Positions 8,160 through 17,081 of a DNA stretch of 64,000 bases are shown here, one piece after another. A program made the translations under genes and the position numbers. The DNA comes from Rhizobium sp. BK650 (GTDB lineage Bacteria > Pseudomonadota > Alphaproteobacteria > Rhizobiales > Rhizobiaceae), in contig NZ_JACIBK010000014.1 of NCBI RefSeq assembly GCF_014195325.1, forward strand, positions 1 through 64,000. Direction: 5' to 3'. The notes under the pieces are model-generated. The model did not search any database, was not told the DNA's origin, and saw nothing but the letters and a program-made list of their open reading frames with translations. Position 1 is the first letter of the stretch, and every line of letters begins with the position of its first letter.

Positions 8160-9133
8160 GGTGATGCGAATACCTCAAGCCGAGCGGCGGCAACGTCGGC
8201 GAGAACCGAGAGCGCCAACGAAGTGGCATCCCGGGTCGGGCCAAATAATCCGATCGGCGCCTTGATCCGCTCGAAGGACTTTGGAGGAATACCGCGCGAC
8301 CGCAGCCGTTCGATGCGGCGGCGATGGGTCCGAGTGCTTCCAAGAGCGCCGATATAGAATGCCGGAGATGCCAAGGCTTCACTCAGGACATTTGCTTCCA
8401 AATCCAAGTCATGATGGAGGAGTACGACAGCCGTAAACGCATCGATAAGAATAGCGCCCTGATCCACTCGAAGCCGAGTGCTATCTACCACCTGGACATC
8501 GTAGCCTGACACGTCTGCCAGACGACGAACTGCCTCGGCTTCACCCGTTTGACCGGAGATTACGACCCGCGTTCGCGGACGATAGACCGACACGAACGCA
8601 CGTTCAAACCACTTCGATCGCAGCGGAACCGTATCAGCCCGCGCAAGGGTCTGCGATTGGGGCGTGTAAGCCAGAGCGACTGAGCAACGGTTGGCCAGAT
8701 CACCAAGGGCATCCGCCAAGATACTTGTGTCGCGGATAACATGAATCGCAATGGTGATGCCCCCACCACAGGGCAGTTCGATATCGAAGAATGGCGACCC
8801 CTCGCCGAACCTGACAATCCGATCGCGGCCTTCCGAAATGGCTTGCAAAGCTTCGGCTGCCACCGCCGCCTCGACGCATCCCCCAGAAACATACCCGCAG
8901 AATCTACCGTCTGCCGCAACGGCAACATGCGCGCCAAGAGCCCGCGCTGCGCCGCCCCTGATCTCCACCAGGGTTGCGAGCGCCGCGCCCCCGCATCCCG
9001 CGGCCTCGACCGCAAAGCCGAGGATGTATGCCGGATCGTCAATCGAGCTCGCCCTTACGGGCGCGGGTATTGTCGCGATGAAAGTCTCGTTCAAGTCGGG
9101 TCCTCGAAGGGTTGCGTTGGCCGAACGGGCCAC
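8156..9133 (-). CDS. XdhC/PaoD-type molybdenum cofactor insertion chaperone
   Basis: About 325 residues. The N-terminal XdhC domain has GGAALATLVEIRGGAARALG and GYVSGGCVEAAVAAEAL, and the C-terminal Rossmann part has YIGALGSTRTHRRRIERL and IGLFGPTRDATSLALSVLAD. These proteins bind and sulfurate the molybdenum cofactor and insert it into xanthine-oxidase-family enzymes, here the PaoC subunit encoded just upstream. The frame opens at a GTG (9133) with little ribosome-site support. A TTG at 9094, preceded by GAGG at a good distance, may be the true start. Its stop overlaps the moaA start. It is a cytoplasmic maturation factor and is not part of the final enzyme. Confidence 0.9.
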   Translation of the reverse strand: MARSANATLRGPDLNETFIATIPAPVRASSIDDPAYILGFAVEAAGCGGAALATLVEIRGGAARALGAHVAVAADGRFCGYVSGGCVEAAVAAEALQAISEGRDRIVRFGEGSPFFDIELPCGGGITIAIHVIRDTSILADALGDLANRCSVALAYTPQSQTLARADTVPLRSKWFERAFVSVYRPRTRVVISGQTGEAEAVRRLADVSGYDVQVVDSTRLRVDQGAILIDAFTAVVLLHHDLDLEANVLSEALASPAFYIGALGSTRTHRRRIERLRSRGIPPKSFERIKAPIGLFGPTRDATSLALSVLADVAAARLEVFASP

Positions 9134-9142
9134 CGCGGTTGA

Positions 9143-11347
9143 TCAGGCAACGTCTGGTAATCCGCCGATCAGCTTGTCGAGGGTCATCGGGTAATGCCGC
9201 AGGCGAACTCCCGTCGCATTATAGATCGCGTTGGCGATCGCCGCCGATACGCCGCACAGGCCAAGCTCGCCAATGCCCTTCGCCTTCAACGGCGAAGACA
9301 TCGGGTCGGTCTCATCCATGAAGACCACTTCCTGATGAGGGATGTCGGCATGCACTGGCACCTCGTACCCGGCGAGGTCATGGTTGACGAAAAAGCCACG
9401 GCGGGTATCGACCGCAAGTTCTTCCGATAGAGCTAGACCTGCACCCATCGTCATCGCGCCGATCACCTGGCTTCGCGCCGTAATCGGGTTGAGAATGCGG
9501 CCTGCGGCACAGACGGCGAGCATGCGGCGGATACGGGTCTCGCCGGTGGCAATATCGACGCCAACCTCGACGAAATGAGCCCCGAACGTCGACTGCTGAT
9601 GGCTTTCCGACAGCTTCTCCCATTCGATTTTGTCTTCGCCGACAAGTCCGTCTGGACCGGCAGCTTCAGCGAGCGAAACCGATCTGGTCCCTGAGCGGAC
9701 GGCGCCCTTCTCGAAGACCACGTCGCTTGCGTTGAGCCCGAGCCTCTCGATGACTGCCTCGCGCAGCTTGACGCAGGCGGCATAGACGCCCGAGGTCGAA
9801 CAGTTTGCACCGAACTGTCCGCCAGAGCCTGCGGAGACCGGAAAGCGGGAATCCCCAAGTTGCACAGCGACCTTGTCGATCGGCAGGCCCATCATCTCCG
9901 CTGCGGTCTGAGCGATGATCGTATAGCTGCCAGTGCCGATGTCCGTCATGTCGGTCTCGACGGTGACGATGCCCTCCTTGTCAAGACGCACCCGTGCGCC
10001 GGACGGAAGCAACAGATTGTTGCGAAAGGCGGCGGCCACGCCCGTGCCGATCATCCAGGTGCCTTCGCGTCGGGCTCCAGGACGGCCGCGGCCGCTCCAG
10101 CCGAAGCGTTCCGCCCCCAGCTTGAGGCAACCGACGAAGTCACGATGGGAGAAGGGACGGTCGGGTTTTTCCGGGTCGACCTGAGTATCGTTGAGGATGC
10201 GAAACTGCACGGGATCCATGCCAAGCTTCTCGGCCATTTCGTCGATGGCAATTTCGAGAGCCATAAGGCCCGGCGCCTCGCCGGGTGCACGCATGGCGTT
10301 GCCTTCGGGAAGGTTAAGCGTCGCCAGCCGCATCGCCGTCATGCGGTTTTCACCCGCATAGAGAAGCCGCGTCTGCATCGCCGCCGTTTCAAGTTGGCCG
10401 CCCGGTTGGTCGCCTGACCAGCTCTCGTGCGCGATGGCAGTGATCTTTCCATCACGGCCCGCACCGATCCTGAGCCGTTGGATCGTCGCTGGACGATGTG
10501 TCGTGTTATTGGGGATGAAGGGACGAGGCAAGGCGACCTTGACGGGACGCTTTGCCGCCTTGGCACCGAAAGCTGCAAGAACGGCATCAACCCGTAGAAA
10601 CAACTTGCCGCCGAAGCCGCCTCCGATGAAGGGCGACATCAGGTGGATCTTTTCCTTATCGACGCCCAGCGTGGTTGCAAGATCGGACCGCCACCAGTCG
10701 ATCATCTGGCTGGATGTCCAGACGGTGATTTCGTCTCCATTCCACGCGGCGATTGACGCATGCGGTTCCATCATCGAATGCGACTGATCCGGCGTCGAAT
10801 AGCGCTCGTCCAGGGTGACTGCGGCGGACTTGAAGGCGCCGTCGAAATCTCCGACCGCCGTATCGGGCGGAGCGCCGCCGGCATCCTTCGGCTTCACCGC
10901 CGACTTCATTGCCTCGGCGAGGTCATAGGCGCCCTTGTCTTCGGCGTAATCCACCTTCACAAGATTGGCCGCAGCGCGGGCCTGCTCGAAGGTTTCTGCG
11001 ACGACTACCGCGATTGCCTGATGGTAATGTTGGATCTCGTCACCGCCGAACAAGCGTGCGGTGTTGAACTTGCCCTTCTCCCGGTTGCCGACGTCGAGCG
11101 TGGTGACGACGGCAAGAACGCCGGGGGCGCGCTTTGCGGCATCGACGTTCATCGTCTTGATGCGTCCCTTGCCGATGGTTGATCCTACAGGATAGCCATA
11201 GACATAGGGCATGTCCGGATCATGCCATTCATAGGCATACCTCGCCTTGCCGGTTGTCTTGAGCTGGCCGTCGATACGGTGGATCGGCTTGCCGACCACC
11301 TTGAGCTGATCGATCGGATTGGTGGTTGCTGGTGTGTCGAACTTCAT
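9143..11347 (-). CDS. paoC: aldehyde oxidoreductase, molybdenum-binding subunit (PaoC-type)
   Basis: 734 residues of the xanthine oxidase family large subunit. It has the ald_Xan_dh_C N-terminal domain (KPIHRIDGQLKTTGKARYAY), cofactor-binding MSPFIGGGFGGKLFLRVD, AMRAPGEAPGLMALEIAID and the C-terminal GIGELGLCG, whose Glu694 is the expected catalytic base. With PaoA and PaoB it forms the periplasmic heterotrimer that oxidises aromatic and other aldehydes to acids. No signal peptide is present, as expected for a subunit exported with the Tat-tagged PaoA. It follows paoB by 5 bp and precedes xdhC. All key motifs look intact, so this copy should be functional if cofactor is available. Confidence 0.95.
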   Translation of the reverse strand: MKFDTPATTNPIDQLKVVGKPIHRIDGQLKTTGKARYAYEWHDPDMPYVYGYPVGSTIGKGRIKTMNVDAAKRAPGVLAVVTTLDVGNREKGKFNTARLFGGDEIQHYHQAIAVVVAETFEQARAAANLVKVDYAEDKGAYDLAEAMKSAVKPKDAGGAPPDTAVGDFDGAFKSAAVTLDERYSTPDQSHSMMEPHASIAAWNGDEITVWTSSQMIDWWRSDLATTLGVDKEKIHLMSPFIGGGFGGKLFLRVDAVLAAFGAKAAKRPVKVALPRPFIPNNTTHRPATIQRLRIGAGRDGKITAIAHESWSGDQPGGQLETAAMQTRLLYAGENRMTAMRLATLNLPEGNAMRAPGEAPGLMALEIAIDEMAEKLGMDPVQFRILNDTQVDPEKPDRPFSHRDFVGCLKLGAERFGWSGRGRPGARREGTWMIGTGVAAAFRNNLLLPSGARVRLDKEGIVTVETDMTDIGTGSYTIIAQTAAEMMGLPIDKVAVQLGDSRFPVSAGSGGQFGANCSTSGVYAACVKLREAVIERLGLNASDVVFEKGAVRSGTRSVSLAEAAGPDGLVGEDKIEWEKLSESHQQSTFGAHFVEVGVDIATGETRIRRMLAVCAAGRILNPITARSQVIGAMTMGAGLALSEELAVDTRRGFFVNHDLAGYEVPVHADIPHQEVVFMDETDPMSSPLKAKGIGELGLCGVSAAIANAIYNATGVRLRHYPMTLDKLIGGLPDVA

Positions 11348-11352
11348 GGCGA

Positions 11353-12303
11353 TCAGCCTCTCGCTTCGGCGATCACGGCACCGAGCGTGCGCTCGACGAG
11401 ATCGACCTTGAACTTGTTCTGCTCGGTCGGACGGGCGTTGGCGAGGAGGATACCGGCGGCGGCTCTTGCTCCCTTACCGAGTTCTGCGTCCGCCGCATCG
11501 ACGCGCCACGGCTTGTGGGCGACGCCGCCAACAGCCACCCTCCCCGTTCCGTCAGATTGAATGACTGCGCCAACAGATACCAAGGCAAAGGCGTAGGACG
11601 CACGGTCGCGAACCTTGCGGTAGATGTGCTTGCCCCCGACCGGAGGTGGCAGCACGACCGCGGTGATGAACTCTCCTTGTTCGAGAACCGTCTCTATCTG
11701 TGGAGTATCGCCAGGCAGCCGGTGAAAATCGGCGATCGGGATCGAGCGGTGGGTCCCGTCCCGCTTGACGGTCTCGACAATCGCGTCGAGCGCGCGCATC
11801 GCGATCGCCATGTCGCTCGGATGCGTGGCGATGCAACCGTCGCTGACGCCCACCACCGCATGCTGGCGGCTGAAGCCGCCAATGGCGGAACAGCCGCTTC
11901 CAGGCTGGCGCTTATTGCAGGGCTGGGCAGTGTCGTAGAAATACGGACAGCGCGTCCGCTGCAGGAGATTGCCCGCGGTGGTCGCTTTGTTGCGCAGCTG
12001 TCCCGACGCGCCCGCCAGAAGGGCTCGGGAGAGAAGGCCGTAATCGCGACGGACCACTTGGTCTGCAGCCAGGTCGGTATTGCGCACCAAGGCGCCGATG
12101 CGAAGGCCGCCTTCGGTGGTCTTCTCGATCTTGTCCAGCTCGAGTCCATTAACGTCGATGAGATGCGTCGGCTTCTCAATTTCCAACTTCATCAGGTCGA
12201 GAAGATTGGTGCCTCCGGCGATGAATTTGGCTTCGGGGTTATTTGCAGCCGCCCTGGCCGCGGCCTCCGGTGAGGAGGCGCGTTCATATGTAAAGGCCTT
12301 CAT
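11353..12303 (-). CDS. paoB: aldehyde oxidoreductase, FAD subunit (PaoB-type)
   Basis: 316 residues. FAD-binding motifs KFIAGGTNLLDLMKLE and ATTAGNLLQRTRCPYF are visible. The Cys-rich insertion (RCPYF...PCNKRQPGSGCSAIGG) that holds the extra [4Fe-4S] cluster of PaoB-type subunits is complete. The C-terminal CO-dehydrogenase flavoprotein domain carries KVRDRASYAFALVSVG. The ATG at 12303 is set by family alignment and by its 4-bp overlap with the paoA stop. An open frame continues upstream antisense to nothing useful and is ignored. The subunit passes electrons from PaoA clusters to an acceptor through FAD. Confidence 0.95.
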   Translation of the reverse strand: MKAFTYERASSPEAAARAAANNPEAKFIAGGTNLLDLMKLEIEKPTHLIDVNGLELDKIEKTTEGGLRIGALVRNTDLAADQVVRRDYGLLSRALLAGASGQLRNKATTAGNLLQRTRCPYFYDTAQPCNKRQPGSGCSAIGGFSRQHAVVGVSDGCIATHPSDMAIAMRALDAIVETVKRDGTHRSIPIADFHRLPGDTPQIETVLEQGEFITAVVLPPPVGGKHIYRKVRDRASYAFALVSVGAVIQSDGTGRVAVGGVAHKPWRVDAADAELGKGARAAAGILLANARPTEQNKFKVDLVERTLGAVIAEARG

Positions 12304-12941
12304 GCCGGCACTCCTGCAACTTCGTTGATCGCATCGAGAATGTTGGAGTATGCCCCGCATCGACAGATATTGCCGCTCATGCGCTCGCGGATTTCGGCCG
12401 ATGTGATGGCCGCCTGCTCGGTCAGATTTTCGGTGACGTGGCTCGGAATGTTGGCTTTGATCTCCTCGAGCACTGCCACGGACGAACAGATCTGTCCGGG
12501 GGTACAGTAGCCGCATTGGAAGCCATCGTGCTTGACGAAGGCGGCTTGCATTGGATGGAGATTGCCGGGCTGGCCGAGTCCCTCGATCGTCGTGATTGTG
12601 TCGCCGTCGTGCATGACGGCAAGCGTCAGGCAGGAATTGATGCGACGGCCGTCGACCATGACCGTGCAGGCACCGCATTGCCCATGGTCGCAGCCCTTCT
12701 TCGTGCCGGTCAAATGCAGGTGTTCGCGCAAGGCGTCGAGCAAGGTCGTCCGGTTGTCGACTACCAAGGTCTGCTGCTCGCCGTTCACCGAAAATGCCAC
12801 AGAGGTGGTGAGGTCCATCGTACTCCCCGAAGATTGTGCTGCCGCCGCAAGCGGTGCGGCGACGCTGGTCGCTGCCATTGTTGCAGCGGACGTGATAAGT
12901 AAGTCTCGTCGGGAGATTTCAAGTTGCTTGGGGGTTTGCAT
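12300..12941 (-). CDS. paoA: aldehyde oxidoreductase, 2Fe-2S subunit with Tat signal (PaoA-type)
   Basis: 213 residues. A twin-arginine signal (LEISRRDLLITSAATMAATS) directs Tat export of the assembled complex. The plant-ferredoxin-type cluster is CDHGQCGACTVMVDG plus a later SCLTL Cys, and the second cluster lies in QCGYCTPGQ and GNICRCGAY. The ATG at 12941 follows GGAG; a start 18 bp upstream would only add a few residues. It is the first gene of the operon paoA-paoB-paoC-xdhC-moaA. The 100-bp upstream region holds a perfect ACTTAT-N11-ATAAGT palindrome that suits control by the adjacent LysR protein. Confidence 0.95.
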   Translation of the reverse strand: MQTPKQLEISRRDLLITSAATMAATSVAAPLAAAAQSSGSTMDLTTSVAFSVNGEQQTLVVDNRTTLLDALREHLHLTGTKKGCDHGQCGACTVMVDGRRINSCLTLAVMHDGDTITTIEGLGQPGNLHPMQAAFVKHDGFQCGYCTPGQICSSVAVLEEIKANIPSHVTENLTEQAAITSAEIRERMSGNICRCGAYSNILDAINEVAGVPA

Positions 12942-13042
12942 GGCAAGCTCCGGTTCCACAGATGGACAGAAGGCGCTTCGAGCGGCACCATCTTAAACGT
13001 AGCGCCGTGAAAACAGATTATTAGCGCTCAACGATCGATTGG

Positions 13043-13065
13043 ACTTATCGTTCCTGAACATAAGT
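13043..13065. promoter_or_regulatory. LysR-type operator, perfect inverted repeat ACTTAT-N11-ATAAGT
   Basis: A perfect 6-bp inverted repeat with an 11-bp spacer, the classical LTTR geometry, lies about 100 bp upstream of paoA and downstream of the LysR gene. Its left arm shares the 12-mer TTGGACTTATCG (inverse of CGATAAGTCCAA) with the gap at 2641. It is the best candidate site for activation of the pao operon. Confidence 0.65.
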
Positions 13066-13211
13066 GATCGGGTGGACTGTTGAAGCTGGCTGCCATGATG
13101 GCCCGCACGCATCGATAAGGCTGCGGCAGATGTCCGTCTGCAAAATGCTCTTGCGATCGGTGGCGATTGTGACACAGTCGCAGGAATGGCGGAGAGTACC
13201 TGACGAACGGC

Positions 13212-14105
13212 TCAACTGCCCCGGTGGCGCAACGCTTCGACAAGCAGCGCAAATGCCGGCGACGATTGCCGGCGTGTCGGATAGTAGAGGTGGTAACCCT
13301 CCCAGTACGGGCACCAATCTTCGAGAACGCGGCGCAGGCGGCCAGCTTCGATGTGCGGCGCGGCTAAAGTTTCAGGGATGAACGCCAGTCCGAAGCCGTC
13401 GAGTGCCGCGGTTAACACCTGAAAGATCCCGTTGAACACCACCTGCCCTTCGACCCGGACGCGCAACTCCTGCCCATCTTTCTCGAATTCCCAGGCATAG
13501 GTATTGCCATAAGTCGGCAAGCGCAGGTTGATGCAGCGGTGGCTGGTCAGATCCTGAGGGATAGCGGGCTTCGCATGCTGCTCGAAATACTTCGGCGCGC
13601 CGACCACCGCGAAGCGGGAATGCGCTGTCAGTGGCACGGCAATCATGTCTTTCGCCACCACGTCGCCCAGCCGGACGCCAGCGTCATAACCAGAGGCAGC
13701 GATGTCGGTCATGGCATAATCTATTGCAATCTCTACCCTGATATCTGGATGCTTGGACAGAAATGGCGCCAGCCGGGGCCAGAGAATGTAATCCACCGTG
13801 AAGTCGATTGCCGAGATGCGGAACGTGCCGGTCGGCTTATCCCGCTGCTCGCGCAAGGCTTCCAGTTCGGCGCGAATGTCATCCAGGCGCGGTCCCGCGG
13901 TTCGCAGCAATCGCTCGCCGGCTTCGGTCGGCGAGACGCTGCGCGTGGTCCGGATCAGCAGGCGAAGGCCGAGCCGCTCTTCCAGAGCACGGATGGTCTG
14001 GCTCAGCGTTGGCTGGGCAATGCCAAGCTTGGCGGCGGCCCGTGTGAAACTGCGTTCCCGCGCGACCGCCAGGAATTCCGACAAGCCGGCGAGCGCGTCA
14101 TCCAT
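13212..14105 (-). CDS. LysR-family regulator of the pao/cupin region
   Basis: 297 residues: N-terminal winged helix (SFTRAAAKLGIAQPTLSQTI, LEERLGLRLLIRTTRSV) and an effector-binding domain ending YYPTRRQSSPAFALLVEAL. It is transcribed toward paoA on the same strand and is divergent from the cupin-tautomerase-MFS operon. A perfect CTATAA-N11-TTATAG repeat lies 14 bp before its start. It is close in sequence to the LTTR at 1717-2604, and the two probably recognise related sites. The expected role is sensing an electrophile or aldehyde and activating both flanking operons; the effector is not deducible from sequence. Confidence 0.93.
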   Translation of the reverse strand: MDDALAGLSEFLAVARERSFTRAAAKLGIAQPTLSQTIRALEERLGLRLLIRTTRSVSPTEAGERLLRTAGPRLDDIRAELEALREQRDKPTGTFRISAIDFTVDYILWPRLAPFLSKHPDIRVEIAIDYAMTDIAASGYDAGVRLGDVVAKDMIAVPLTAHSRFAVVGAPKYFEQHAKPAIPQDLTSHRCINLRLPTYGNTYAWEFEKDGQELRVRVEGQVVFNGIFQVLTAALDGFGLAFIPETLAAPHIEAGRLRRVLEDWCPYWEGYHLYYPTRRQSSPAFALLVEALRHRGS

Positions 14106-14118
14106 TTATCGTCCCTGC

Positions 14119-14141
14119 CTATAAGTTCATTTGGATTATAG
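14119..14141. promoter_or_regulatory. LysR-type operator, CTATAA-N11-TTATAG
   Basis: A perfect 6-bp inverted repeat with an 11-bp spacer in the divergent gap between the LysR gene and the cupin gene. It contains ATAAGT, like the other two LTTR gaps in the window. Its place next to the regulator start suggests autoregulation plus control of the cupin operon. Confidence 0.65.
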
Positions 14142-14229
14142 CATCTAATCAGATGACCCGGCAGGGGGTAAAATCCACTCCCAAGATCAATTCTGGCTCA
14201 GCCATGGGCCTCAACAGGAAGATCCCGTC

Positions 14230-14625
14230 ATGGATATCACCCGAAACGGGTCCCTGCCTTCCGGCAAGGGGCCTTCCGACTGGTTTACCGGCACCGTTCG
14301 CGTTGATCCGCTTTTTGCTTTCAACGACGCCCGCCGGGGAGCCTCGGCACTCGTAACTTTTGAACCTGGCGCCCGCACCGCTTGGCATACCCACCCGGTC
14401 GGGCAGAAATTGATAGTCACAACCGGTCTCGGCCTCGTCCAGCGCGAAGGCGGTTCGATCGAGGAGATCCACCCTGGCGACGTGGTGTGGTTCGAGCCCG
14501 GAGAAAAGCACTGGCATGGGGCGGCACCCAAGAACGCCATGAGCCATATCGCCATCCAGGAACATCTCGACGGCAAGGTAGTGGACTGGATGGAACACGT
14601 TACCGACGAACAGTACGGCTCTTAA
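14230..14625 (+). CDS. single-domain cupin, GtHNL-like (hydroxynitrile lyase/decarboxylase-like)
   Basis: 131 residues, one cupin barrel. Metal ligands are visible in motif 1 (RTAWHTHPVGQKLIV, with two His and a Gln) and motif 2 (GDVVWFEPGEKHWHGAAP). The pattern closely resembles the small Mn-dependent cupins, of which the Granulicella enzyme has (R)-hydroxynitrile lyase activity in vitro; similarity is recalled, not searched. The physiological substrate of these proteins is usually unknown. It is the first gene of an operon with a tautomerase and an MFS transporter, divergent from a LysR gene. Neighbouring aldehyde oxidase genes make a role in handling reactive carbonyl compounds plausible. 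Confidence 0.87.
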   Translation: MDITRNGSLPSGKGPSDWFTGTVRVDPLFAFNDARRGASALVTFEPGARTAWHTHPVGQKLIVTTGLGLVQREGGSIEEIHPGDVVWFEPGEKHWHGAAPKNAMSHIAIQEHLDGKVVDWMEHVTDEQYGS

Positions 14626-14677
14626 CCCACTGCCGACTGCAGGGATACGGGAAACCAGTATTCGTAAGGATCAGATC

Positions 14678-14920
14678 ATGCCGCATGTTATCGTGAAATT
14701 GGCTGCAGGCCGGTCCGAGCCGGAGAAATTCGCCCTGGCCGAGGAGATTACACGCGCGGTGACCGAAACGCTCGGTTATGGCCCAGATGCGGTTTCCGTT
14801 AGCATCGAGGATGTCGCGCCGAAGGATTGGGCCGAGCATGTTTTCACTCCGGATATCATCGACAAGACGGACACGCTTTACAAGAAGCCCGGCTACAAAC
14901 TCTCCGACCTGCAATCATGA
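14678..14920 (+). CDS. 4-oxalocrotonate tautomerase family protein
   Basis: 80 residues. After removal of Met the catalytic Pro1 would be exposed (MPHVIVKLAAGRSEPEKFAL). The TAU/PptA-type body has DAVSVSIEDVAPKDWAEHVF. It is slightly longer than the 62-residue 4-OT enzymes but normal for PptA-like members. Such proteins interconvert enol and keto tautomers and some dehalogenate or hydrate. It lies 52 bp after the cupin gene and shares a 4-bp ATGA overlap with the MFS gene, so cotranslation is likely. The native substrate is unknown. Confidence 0.9.
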   Translation: MPHVIVKLAAGRSEPEKFALAEEITRAVTETLGYGPDAVSVSIEDVAPKDWAEHVFTPDIIDKTDTLYKKPGYKLSDLQS

Positions 14921-16098
14921 CCGAGCTTACTATCCCATCTCCTCGCCACACCGTACTTATGGCGCTGCTGCCAATCATGGCAGCGGTGTTGGTCGCCTTC
15001 CTGGTTATCGGGCTGGGCCTCCCCGTGCTGCCGCTACACGTGCACGACACACTCGGGTTCGGCGCCTTCGTCGTCGGCCTTGTCACCGGCAGCCAGTTCG
15101 CAGCATCGCTCCTCTCGCGCTTCTGGTCGGGGCGGACCTGTGACACCCATGGGGCCAAGTTCACCGTGCTGGTCGGACTGGGCGCGACGTGCGCCGTCGG
15201 CCTGGTTTACGCCCTGTCCCTGGCCATCTCGGATTCGGACCTTTCGGTCGCTGTCCTAATTGGAGGGCGCGCGCTGCTTGGCGCGGCGGAGAGCATTGTC
15301 ATCACTGGTGCCACCGTCTGGGGGTTGGCCCGTGTGGGCGGCGAGCATGCGGGCAAGGTGATCGCCTGGATGGGAACAGCGATGTTCGCGGCCTTTGCCA
15401 TCAGCGCTCCGATCGGTGTGGCGATCTACGACCGCGCCGGCTTTGTCGGGATTGCGGCCGTGACCGTCTTTGCTCCGGTTCTGGCCCTCTTACTAGTGAT
15501 GCCCGTTCGAGGGGTGGTTCCCAACCGGCAGAGCCGCGCCAACACGTTTGCGACTATCGGCAAGATTTGGGTCCCGGGTCTCGGTGCCGCCCTGAGCAGT
15601 ATCGGGTTTGGCGCCATCCTATCCTTTGCGTCCCTGTTGTTTGCTTCGCATGGCTGGATGCCGGTCTGGCTAGCGTTCAGCTCCTACGCCGTTGCGCTTA
15701 TCACCGCCCGACTGCTGTTCGGTCACCTGCCCGACCGGATCGGTGGGGCGCGGGTCGCGCTGGCCTGTGTTATCATCGAGGCGGTCGGCCTTGCCTTGAT
15801 GGGACTGTCTTCGTCCGTCATCCCAGCAGCAGTCGGCGCGGCCCTCACCGGTTTCGGTTATGCTCTGGTGTTTCCAGGCCTTGGCGTGGAAGCAGTCCGG
15901 CGCGCGCCGCCAGAGGGAAGAGGTGTTGCCATGGGCGCCTATACCGCTTGCCTGGATCTTGCGTTGGGCGTGTCGGGACCGATCCTGGGATTGCTAGCCG
16001 GCCATGCGGGTTTTGGCGCCGTCTTCATCGTAAGCGCCATAGCGGTGCTGTGCGTAGTGCCTATCGCGCTGCGTCTCGACCAGGCAGACCGCAAATGA
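14917..16098 (+). CDS. MFS transporter, YfcJ-like
   Basis: 393 residues with 12 predicted membrane helices, of the YfcJ/YhhS (arabinose-efflux-like) group. Recognisable parts are FLVIGLGLPVLPLHVHDTLG, GLVTGSQFAASLLSRFWSGR with TCDTHGAK (motif A) and GRALLGAAESIVITGA. The start at 14917 overlaps the tautomerase stop. It is the last gene of the cupin operon, and a short perfect hairpin TGACATTTATGTCA follows its stop. Being cotranscribed with carbonyl-chemistry enzymes suggests export of a toxic or waste product, though import is also possible. Confidence 0.9.
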   Translation: MTELTIPSPRHTVLMALLPIMAAVLVAFLVIGLGLPVLPLHVHDTLGFGAFVVGLVTGSQFAASLLSRFWSGRTCDTHGAKFTVLVGLGATCAVGLVYALSLAISDSDLSVAVLIGGRALLGAAESIVITGATVWGLARVGGEHAGKVIAWMGTAMFAAFAISAPIGVAIYDRAGFVGIAAVTVFAPVLALLLVMPVRGVVPNRQSRANTFATIGKIWVPGLGAALSSIGFGAILSFASLLFASHGWMPVWLAFSSYAVALITARLLFGHLPDRIGGARVALACVIIEAVGLALMGLSSSVIPAAVGAALTGFGYALVFPGLGVEAVRRAPPEGRGVAMGAYTACLDLALGVSGPILGLLAGHAGFGAVFIVSAIAVLCVVPIALRLDQADRK

Positions 16099-16324
16099 CA
16101 TTTATGTCAGCCGGTTAGACGCCAGCGCACCTTCGTCTCCAACCACGGCGGCGAGATACTTCGCGCGCATCGCGTGGCGGAGGCTGCCCGGGAACATGGC
16201 GTAGTACCATAATCGGGGTGGCCTTGCGGCGCGCTTTCGTCATAGCTAGAGATAGCTTAATCAGGAATTCGCAAGGCGTCACGACCTCCTTGCGTCGGTT
16301 CCATCACCAGATCGGTTCCGAAAC

Positions 16325-16948
16325 ATGAAACAACGCGAAGGCGTTTCAGTAGGAGCGATCTTGCTGGCGGCCGGACAGGCAAAGCGCATGGGAAAAAACG
16401 GCCGGCACAAGCTGCTGGCCGAGTTCGATGGCGTGCCGCTGGTGCGGCGTGCCGCAATTGTATTGCTGGCCTCAAATGCTACGCCGATCGTCGCCGTGAC
16501 GGGCTATCGGCAAGAAGAGATCGAAGAGGCCATGACTGGCCTCGATATCATTACCTTATATAATCCGTCTTACCTGACGGGCATGGCGAGTTCGGTAGCC
16601 TGCGGGGTTTCGCATCCTCAGATTGCTGATTGCGATGGTGTCCTCGTCATGTTGGCAGACATGCCCGGCATCGCAACCAAGCATATCGATAGCGTGGTCA
16701 AGGCCTTCCAAAACTCCGGCGGGGAAGCGATCGTGCGGGCCAGCTTTGACGGCAAGCCTGGGCATCCCGTCTTGTTCCCCGGAATGCTCTACGACCGCTT
16801 GATCGGACTGTCAGGTGATGTTGGGGCACGAGAGTTGATCGCCGATAGCAAACTCCCGGTCATTATGATCGATATCGGTCCAGCCGCTTTGCTTGATGTC
16901 GATACGCCGGCGGCCATTATTGAAAATGGAGGCGTGCTGCGTGGCTGA
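16325..16948 (+). CDS. MocA-like molybdenum cofactor cytidylyltransferase
   Basis: 207 residues of the NTP-transferase (MobA-like) fold. The nucleotide-binding loop LLAAGQAKRMGKNGRHKLL is intact, followed by LVRRAAIVLLASNATPIVAV, the metal-binding VLVMLADMPG and KPGHPVLFP. MocA joins CMP to molybdopterin to make the cytosine dinucleotide form used by bacterial xanthine-oxidase-family enzymes such as PaoABC. This fits the pao genes on both sides. It is upstream of the decayed second pao copy and was probably part of that operon. It appears to be the only undamaged gene of that second cluster. Confidence 0.88.
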   Translation: MKQREGVSVGAILLAAGQAKRMGKNGRHKLLAEFDGVPLVRRAAIVLLASNATPIVAVTGYRQEEIEEAMTGLDIITLYNPSYLTGMASSVACGVSHPQIADCDGVLVMLADMPGIATKHIDSVVKAFQNSGGEAIVRASFDGKPGHPVLFPGMLYDRLIGLSGDVGARELIADSKLPVIMIDIGPAALLDVDTPAAIIENGGVLRG

Positions 16949-17081
16949 AGCGCGTCGATAGACTGGTTGGCAGGTTCCACACGTTCCGCCGTTCGTTCTC
17001 CGTTGCCCGCGCGGATTCATTTCACCGAGATCATAGAAGTTTTTGCATCCAGCTTCCCCAGCACCCTAAGGCCGCAGGGTC

